64,000 nt of DNA. Origin: Amycolatopsis jejuensis. Its GTDB lineage: Bacteria; Actinomycetota; Actinomycetes; Mycobacteriales; Pseudonocardiaceae. Of the stretch, positions 59,221 to 64,000 are shown one piece after another. The stretch lies in assembly GCF_000717335.1 (NCBI RefSeq), contig NZ_JNYZ01000011.1, positions 372,001 through 436,000 on the forward strand, read 5' to 3'. How positions within the stretch are numbered: position 1 is the stretch's first letter; each line of letters begins with the position of its first letter. The notes beneath the pieces are model-generated. The model was given only the letters and a program-made list of their open reading frames with translations, was not told the origin of the DNA and made no database searches. Position numbers and translations under genes: made by a program.

Positions 59221-59248
59221 GGGGGACGCGCCGCCGAGCGCGTCCCCC
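59221..59248. terminator. Bidirectional terminator hairpin
   Basis: Perfect 10-base arms GGGGGACGCG (59221-59230) and CGCGTCCCCC (59239-59248) with an eight-base loop, seven bases after the enolase-family stop and seven bases before the end of the convergent LLM gene. Position suits termination of both transcripts. Confidence 0.85.
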
Positions 59249-59255
59249 GAAATAC

Positions 59256-60254
59256 TCACCGGAAGTGCCGGACAATCTCCCGGGCAAAAACTTCGAGCTG
59301 AACCCGATACTCATCCAGCCCACGATCATAAGGCAGCAGAACGGAAACCTGGCTCACCCCCACCTCGGCCAAGTACGAGATCCGCCGTCGGCAATAATCC
59401 GCGTCACCGATCACCGCGAAGGCATCGACACACTCGTCAGTGACAAAAGCACCGGCCGACCCACTCCCACGGTACGCTTCCTTGATCGCCGCCGCAGCAA
59501 CGCATGGAACCCCGATCCGGCGCAACGCACTGTCCGGCGCGTTCGCGATGATGTGCGCAATCTGACCCCGGTACTTACCCAGGCTGCGCGCCCGGTCCTT
59601 GGTCACCTCGACCACCGTCCACGCCACCAGATCCAGCTCCGCCATCGACCGGCCGACGTCCGCCGCACCCTTCGCCACCTGCTCCAACGCATACCGGTAC
59701 CCGGATTCGGTGGCGATACTGCCGACGATCACCCCATCGGCAACGCGGCCCGCCGCCCGCAGCATTTTCGGCCCCCGCCCGGCCAGGTACAGGGGGATGG
59801 GACGAGGCACCTCGAACCCGAGCCGGACATCGTGATACGTGTAATGCTCGCCGTCGACTGCCAACGTCTCGCCGCGCAGCAACGCCCGCACCGCAGCCGC
59901 CATCTCCTCGCATCGGGCCACCACAAAGGAATCCTGGAGCTCCAGCGCGCGCACCACCTCCTTCGGATTACCCGCCCCGATCCCGAACACGGTCCGGCCC
60001 GGGGCGAACTCCTCCGCGGTCGCGATGGCCCGGGCGGCGATCGCGGGATGTCGCGTGTACGGGTTGGTGACGCCGAGCCCCAGCGTGATCGAACTCGTCG
60101 CCGATCCCATCGCGGCCAGCAGGACGTACGGGTCGCGCAGGAACGTCTGGTCCGGGACCCACGCGTGGTCGAACCCCATTCCCTCGGCCGCGCGCACCAG
60201 CTCCACGTGCTCGCGGTACGGATTCGTCGGATGGTGCGAAAAGCCGAATTTCAC
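59256..60254 (-). CDS. LLM-class flavin/F420-dependent oxidoreductase
   Basis: 332-residue TIM-barrel protein of the luciferase-like/methylene-H4MPT reductase group: VKFGFSHHPTNPYREHVELV, AAEGMGFDHAWVPDQ, ITLGLGVTNPYTRHP and GRTVFGIGAGNPKEVV. The actinobacterial members often use F420 or FMN. The GTG at 60254 follows GAGGAGA with five-base spacing. It is the last gene of a leftward operon with the amino acid importer and opine-dehydrogenase-like genes, so it may oxidise the imported compound. Confidence 0.9.
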   Translation of the reverse strand: MKFGFSHHPTNPYREHVELVRAAEGMGFDHAWVPDQTFLRDPYVLLAAMGSATSSITLGLGVTNPYTRHPAIAARAIATAEEFAPGRTVFGIGAGNPKEVVRALELQDSFVVARCEEMAAAVRALLRGETLAVDGEHYTYHDVRLGFEVPRPIPLYLAGRGPKMLRAAGRVADGVIVGSIATESGYRYALEQVAKGAADVGRSMAELDLVAWTVVEVTKDRARSLGKYRGQIAHIIANAPDSALRRIGVPCVAAAAIKEAYRGSGSAGAFVTDECVDAFAVIGDADYCRRRISYLAEVGVSQVSVLLPYDRGLDEYRVQLEVFAREIVRHFR

Positions 60255-60276
60255 CCGGTCTCCTCGGGGCAGCAGG

Positions 60277-61041
60277 TCAGTTGAACCGCGAAAGGAACGC
60301 CGCGAGTCCCGGATGCCCGGGATCACGCAGCACCTCGCCGGGGGTGCCGGTGACGGCGATCCGGCCGTTTTCCATGAACACCACCGAATCCGCGACCTCA
60401 CGGGCGAAGGCGAGTTCGTGCGTCACCACCATCATGGTCATCCCTTCACCCGCCAGCCGCCGCATCACCTGCAGGACCTCGCCGACGAGTTCCGGGTCGA
60501 GCGCCGACGTCGGCTCGTCGAACAGCATGAGCTTCGGCGACATCGCCAGCGCACGGGCGATCGCGACGCGCTGCTGCTGACCGCCGGACAACCGCCGCGG
60601 GTACATCTCCGCCTGCGGCCCCAGCCCGACCTGGTCGAGCAGCTCACGGGCTCGCGCGACCGCGTCCGCGCGCGGCATCCCGCGCACCCGCATCGGCGCC
60701 TCGATCACGTTGTCCAGCACCGTCATGTGCGGAAACAGATTGAACTGCTGGAAAACCATGCCCGCCTCCGACCGCATCCGCGCGACCTCCCGGTCCGGCC
60801 GCTCGCGCAACTTCCGGCGGCCGCGCCGGTACCCGACGAGCTCGCCGTCGATCCGGATCCAGCCCGCGTCGATCCGCTCGAGGTGGTTCACGCTGCGCAG
60901 CAACGTGGTCTTGCCCGAACCGGACCGGCCGAGCACACACGTCACCTCCCCTCGGCGGACCTGCATGCTCACTCCATTGAGGACGGACACCGAGCCGTAG
61001 CCCTTGTGCACGTCGTGGATTTCCACCAGTACGTCGCTCAT
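60277..61041 (-). CDS. Polar amino acid ABC importer, ATPase
   Basis: 254 residues of HisP/GlnQ type: Walker A LGRSGSGKTTLLRSVNHLE, Q-loop FQQFNLFPHMTVLDNVIEAP, signature LSGGQQQRVAIARALA, Walker B LMLFDEPTSALDPE, H-loop VVTHELAFA. The ATG overlaps the permease stop (ATGA). A short insertion (YRRGRRKLRERP) before the Q-loop is unusual but harmless-looking. It drives import with the permease and binding protein encoded just upstream. Confidence 0.95.
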   Translation of the reverse strand: MSDVLVEIHDVHKGYGSVSVLNGVSMQVRRGEVTCVLGRSGSGKTTLLRSVNHLERIDAGWIRIDGELVGYRRGRRKLRERPDREVARMRSEAGMVFQQFNLFPHMTVLDNVIEAPMRVRGMPRADAVARARELLDQVGLGPQAEMYPRRLSGGQQQRVAIARALAMSPKLMLFDEPTSALDPELVGEVLQVMRRLAGEGMTMMVVTHELAFAREVADSVVFMENGRIAVTGTPGEVLRDPGHPGLAAFLSRFN

Positions 61042-61973
61042 CGGGCACCCCCGGCCGAACGCAGCGACCGGCGGGCCCGCGCCGGACGGATTGCCCCGCG
61101 ATCGAACCCACGCCCGAACCGCCGCTCCAGCCACGACTGTCCGGCCATCAGCACCGTGGTGATCGCCAGGTACCACAGCGACGCGACGAGCAGCAGCGGG
61201 ATCGGCTTGAAGTTCTGCGAGTAGACCTGCTCGGCGTTGTACAGCAGGTCGCCGAGCCCGAGCACGCTGACCAGCGACGTGTACTTCAGCAAGCCGATCG
61301 TGCGGCTGGACGTCGGCGGCACGATCAGCCGGGCGGCCTGCGGCAGGATCACCCGCCGGAACGTGTGCCACCGCGACATCCCGAGCGCCCGAGCGGCCTC
61401 GCTCTGCCCGCGATCGACGCCGGAAATGCCCGCACGGATGATCTCCGCCATGTACGCCGCTTCATGCAGCCCGAGCCCGAGCACCGCCGCTACCATCGCG
61501 GTGATCACCGTGTTCGCCTCGACCTCGAACAGTGGCGGCAGGAACACGATGTGCAGCGACAGCTTCGGGTACACGGCCGCGATGTTGTAGAACAGCAGCA
61601 GCTGCACCAGCATCGGCGTGCCTTGGAAGAGCCACACGAACCCGGTGCTGAGCGCGACGAGCACCGGATTCGACGACATCCGCATCACCGCCAGGACCGC
61701 GCCGAGCACGATCGCGATCAGCATGCAGACCACGGTGAGGATCGCGGTGATGCGCACGCCGTCCAGGATGGTGTCGCTGAAGAGGTAGCTGCCGAACATG
61801 TCCCATTCGAACCGCGGGTTGGTGGCCGCGGACCGGACGAACGACACGAGCAGCACCACCAGCACCACCACGCTGACCCATCGCCAGACGTGGTACCGGC
61901 GCGCGACCCGGTCCGCGGAGTCCGCGTCGGAGGTCACCGGCACCTCCGGCGCGTGCACGACGGGGCCGCTCAT
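61038..61973 (-). CDS. Polar amino acid ABC importer, permease
   Basis: 311 residues with about five to six hydrophobic helices. The HisM/GlnP features are FLWLFQGTPMLVQLLLFYNI-like (here GFVWLFQGTPMLVQLLLFYN) and the EAA loop EAARALGMSRWHTFRRVILP that contacts the ATPase. Only one permease gene is present, so a homodimer is expected. It overlaps the binding-protein stop and the ATPase start. An N-terminal hydrophilic extension of about 25 residues precedes the first helix. Confidence 0.94.
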   Translation of the reverse strand: MSGPVVHAPEVPVTSDADSADRVARRYHVWRWVSVVVLVVLLVSFVRSAATNPRFEWDMFGSYLFSDTILDGVRITAILTVVCMLIAIVLGAVLAVMRMSSNPVLVALSTGFVWLFQGTPMLVQLLLFYNIAAVYPKLSLHIVFLPPLFEVEANTVITAMVAAVLGLGLHEAAYMAEIIRAGISGVDRGQSEAARALGMSRWHTFRRVILPQAARLIVPPTSSRTIGLLKYTSLVSVLGLGDLLYNAEQVYSQNFKPIPLLLVASLWYLAITTVLMAGQSWLERRFGRGFDRGAIRPARARRSLRSAGGAR

Positions 61974-62839
61974 GACTCCGCCACGTCGACCATCGGCTTG
62001 TCGATGGCGAAGCCGGAGACGTTCCACTTGGCCATGATCCTGCCGTATGCGCCGGATTTGACGACCTGCTGGAACGCCGCCTTCAACGCGTCGATCAGTT
62101 TTGTGCTGTCCCGCGCGATTCCCATGCTGTAGTACGCCGGATCGACCTGGCTGCCGAGCACCTTGACGCCGCTGGTGTGGCTGACCAGGTAGGCCAGGCT
62201 GATCGCGCCGGACGGGACGAACTCGACGCGCCCGCTGCGCAGGGCCAGCTCACTCGCGGCCGTGCTGGGGTACGACGCGATCCGGTACGCCGGCTGTCCC
62301 TTCGATTCGCAGTTCGTCTTGGACAGCGCTGGCATCCGGGCGGCGTCGACGCTGCCGTTGTTGACCCCGATCGACGCCCCGCACGGCGGCACTTCGGGTC
62401 CATTGTAGTCGGCGCGCACCAGGTACTGGCGGCCTTCCTGGTACAGGGCAAGGAAAGACGCCGCCTGTTCGCGCTGTTTCGTGTCCGCGAAGATGATGCC
62501 CGCGTCGTACCTGCGCGAGGACACCCCGGTGAGGATCGAGGCCAGCTGGGTATGCGTCCACTCCACCTTGATCTTCAGCTCCGCCGCCATCGCCTCGATG
62601 ATCTCCGGGACGAATCCGGTCATGGTTTTCTTGTCGTCGGCGAGGAAATTCACCGGTACGTACGTGGTGCCAGTGCCGACCACCAGCACGCCTTTCGAGC
62701 TGACCTCCTCGGGCAGGAGATCGTGCAGGGTACCCGTGGATCCGCCGGGCGCCGCGGCAGGCCCGCCGCCGCAGGCCGTGACCGCCAGCGCTACGGCGAT
62801 GCCACCGGCGAGGAGCCGGTACTTCCGGAGTCTGCTCAT
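61970..62839 (-). CDS. Amino-acid-type solute-binding lipoprotein
   Basis: 289 residues. The signal peptide from MSRLRKYRLLAGG ends in lipobox VTAC near residue 23. The SBP_bac_3 fold is shown by VLVVGTGTTYVPVNFLADDK, MTGFVPEIIEAMAAEL, RYDAGIIFADTKQREQ and DPAYYSMGIARDSTKLIDAL. The ATG at 62839 follows GGGAGAG; a longer frame exists but is unlikely. Ligand probably a modified amino acid, given the opine-dehydrogenase-like gene 36 bases upstream. Confidence 0.93.
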   Translation of the reverse strand: MSRLRKYRLLAGGIAVALAVTACGGGPAAAPGGSTGTLHDLLPEEVSSKGVLVVGTGTTYVPVNFLADDKKTMTGFVPEIIEAMAAELKIKVEWTHTQLASILTGVSSRRYDAGIIFADTKQREQAASFLALYQEGRQYLVRADYNGPEVPPCGASIGVNNGSVDAARMPALSKTNCESKGQPAYRIASYPSTAASELALRSGRVEFVPSGAISLAYLVSHTSGVKVLGSQVDPAYYSMGIARDSTKLIDALKAAFQQVVKSGAYGRIMAKWNVSGFAIDKPMVDVAES

Positions 62840-62875
62840 CCTGACTCTCCCATCGTGGTCGTGGTGCATCAGCCG

Positions 62876-63952
62876 CTACCGGTCCCCGGTGCGCAGGTAG
62901 GCCGGTACCGCCGCGCGGTCCAGCCCGGCGAGCCCGAGCGCGGCCAGAGAACGTCCGCGCTGTTCGAAATCCGTCTGTTTCACAACGGAAAGGAGCCGGT
63001 TGATGCCGTCCGAAACGGGGGTGGGCACCCCGGCCAGCCGCCCTAGGGACGCGTAGAGGACCGTCCCGTACGGCACGTCTTCGTCGATGTAGCGGTCCCA
63101 GATCCGGTCGCGGTACCCGGCCCCGAAGTTCTCGCCCGGGCTGCGGTACACGCCCGCGCCTGTGCCGGCCAGCTCGTAGAACCGGTCGATGGGCAGCACT
63201 TCGAGGCCCAATGCCTGCTGCAGCGCCATTTTCTCGGCGTCCACCGCGTCGAGCACGCGCAGCACGCCCTCGGTCATCCCTTCGTTGATGAGCGAGAGCT
63301 CGCCGCGCGACCGCTCGACCTCGGCGTAGTTGAGCAGCATCGGCGCCGGGTGGATCAGGAAGTTCGGGTTGTTGACAGCGGGATCGAGCGCCGTCGGCGT
63401 GACCGTGACGGCGAAAAGCTGCGCCAGCTCGTCTGCGATCCGTTCGGTGTTGATCCCGGGGAACGCCCCGAATCGCGTGGTGGCATGCAGTTTCACCCGT
63501 ACTGACGCGGGGCCGGTCATGCGGGCGGACAGCGGCGGGGTCGCGGTCTCGCCGAACGCCAGATCGTCGTACCCACGGCCGGATTCCCTTGCCCGGCAAG
63601 CCGCTTCGAGCGAGGCGCCCGAGCCGCTGAGGAACACCACGCGCGTACCCGCGCCGAGGTGCGGCAGGGTGGTGAGAAACGCGTCGAGGTGGGCGAACGC
63701 GGGCAGCGCGTACAGCACCAGCGACGCGTCGCGGACTGCTTGCCCGAGGTCGGTGGTCAATTCCGGCAGGGGCACGAACCCCGGGTCGAGATCACCGTCG
63801 ACCTCGACGCCGCCGCGCTGCCGGATCGGGCCGAGCCGTTCCGGCGATCGGTTGCCCACCACGCATTTCCGGCCCCGGCCGACCAGCAGCGCGGCGAGCG
63901 AAAGCGCCACCGGACCGGCTCCGACCACGGCGATATCGGCCGAACTCGACAT
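62876..63952 (-). CDS. Opine/octopine-dehydrogenase-family enzyme
   Basis: 358 residues. N-terminal Rossmann fold (DIAVVGAGPVALSLAALLVG) and a C-terminal all-helical catalytic domain with NNPNFLIHPAPMLLNYAEVE, in which the His is the expected catalytic residue, and GAGVYRSPGENFGAGYRDR. Opine dehydrogenases reductively join, or oxidatively split, an amino acid and a 2-keto acid. The ATG at 63952 follows GAGGAG. First gene of the leftward operon with an amino acid importer and an LLM oxidoreductase, so catabolic use is favoured over opine export. Confidence 0.88.
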   Translation of the reverse strand: MSSSADIAVVGAGPVALSLAALLVGRGRKCVVGNRSPERLGPIRQRGGVEVDGDLDPGFVPLPELTTDLGQAVRDASLVLYALPAFAHLDAFLTTLPHLGAGTRVVFLSGSGASLEAACRARESGRGYDDLAFGETATPPLSARMTGPASVRVKLHATTRFGAFPGINTERIADELAQLFAVTVTPTALDPAVNNPNFLIHPAPMLLNYAEVERSRGELSLINEGMTEGVLRVLDAVDAEKMALQQALGLEVLPIDRFYELAGTGAGVYRSPGENFGAGYRDRIWDRYIDEDVPYGTVLYASLGRLAGVPTPVSDGINRLLSVVKQTDFEQRGRSLAALGLAGLDRAAVPAYLRTGDR

Positions 63953-64000
63953 CCACGGACTCCTCTGCGAAATCGCGGGGTGATCCGACACCCTCACCCG

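Overview
The window is high-GC, gene-dense DNA with strongly G/C-biased third codon positions, many GTG starts, GTGA/ATGA stop-start overlaps and abundant TetR, GntR, LysR and LuxR regulators. This fits a filamentous actinomycete. I favour Pseudonocardiales (Amycolatopsis-like), but that is inference; no rRNA, tRNA, CRISPR array, insertion sequence or phage gene was seen.

Layout. (1) 1-11.3 kb: a leftward operon for a monosaccharide-type ABC importer (permease, lipoprotein, a second permease fused to an SMP-30 beta-propeller, a free SMP-30 protein, tandem ATPase) continuing into an aminoglycoside-phosphotransferase-like kinase, a DUF6285 protein and an acyl-CoA synthetase cut by the window edge. 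Divergent to it lie a CaiB-type CoA transferase and a TetR gene. (2) 11.7-15.9 kb: a beta-oxidation-type set (SCP-x-like thiolase, two hotdog hydratases, SDR) and a TetR protein with two TetR domains. (3) 15.8-17.2 kb: a beta-propeller lipoprotein. (4) 17.3-23.4 kb: a GntR-controlled catabolic cluster (cupin, alpha/beta hydrolase, GntR, APC permease, FAD monooxygenase, PLP dehydratase, RidA). (5) 23.5-27.3 kb: membrane molybdopterin oxidoreductase, fasciclin lipoprotein, SnoaL-type ECF sigma factor, RibD-like reductase. (6) 27.3-30.5 kb: a three-gene class I P450 operon whose ferredoxin reductase is internally rearranged, with a divergent LysR gene. (7) 30.6-32.5 kb: a CPA1 antiporter and a small LuxR regulator.

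(8) 32.6-42.7 kb is the most interesting part: a compact biosynthetic cluster. griI/griH homologues would make 3-amino-4-hydroxybenzoate from central metabolites. A divergent, mostly overlapping gene train encodes a KAS III-like enzyme, an aryl-type carrier, a C-A-T NRPS module, a type II thioesterase, a P450, a DhbE-like aryl-AMP ligase and a second aryl-type carrier. The likely product is a small aryl-aminoacyl compound; I cannot match the set to a named cluster.

(9) 42.8-47.5 kb: GNAT, LysR, and an acyl-CoA dehydrogenase/SDR/thiolase operon. (10) 47.7-56.7 kb: envelope and signalling genes: a GT2 glycosyltransferase followed by a 55-residue protein carrying a sortase-like LAFTG motif, a NarL-type two-component system with a minisatellite expanded inside the kinase ATPase domain, a DUF2079 membrane protein and a large secreted hydrolase with Calx-beta-like repeats. 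(11) 56.9-64 kb: an M19 dipeptidase homologue lacking expected metal ligands, an enolase-superfamily enzyme, an LLM flavin oxidoreductase, a polar amino acid ABC importer and an opine-dehydrogenase-like enzyme, together suggesting use of a modified amino acid, dipeptide or opine.

Three stretches over 300 bases lack a confident gene (11299-11768, 49016-49613, 51944-52627); all three contain degenerate or tandem repeats.
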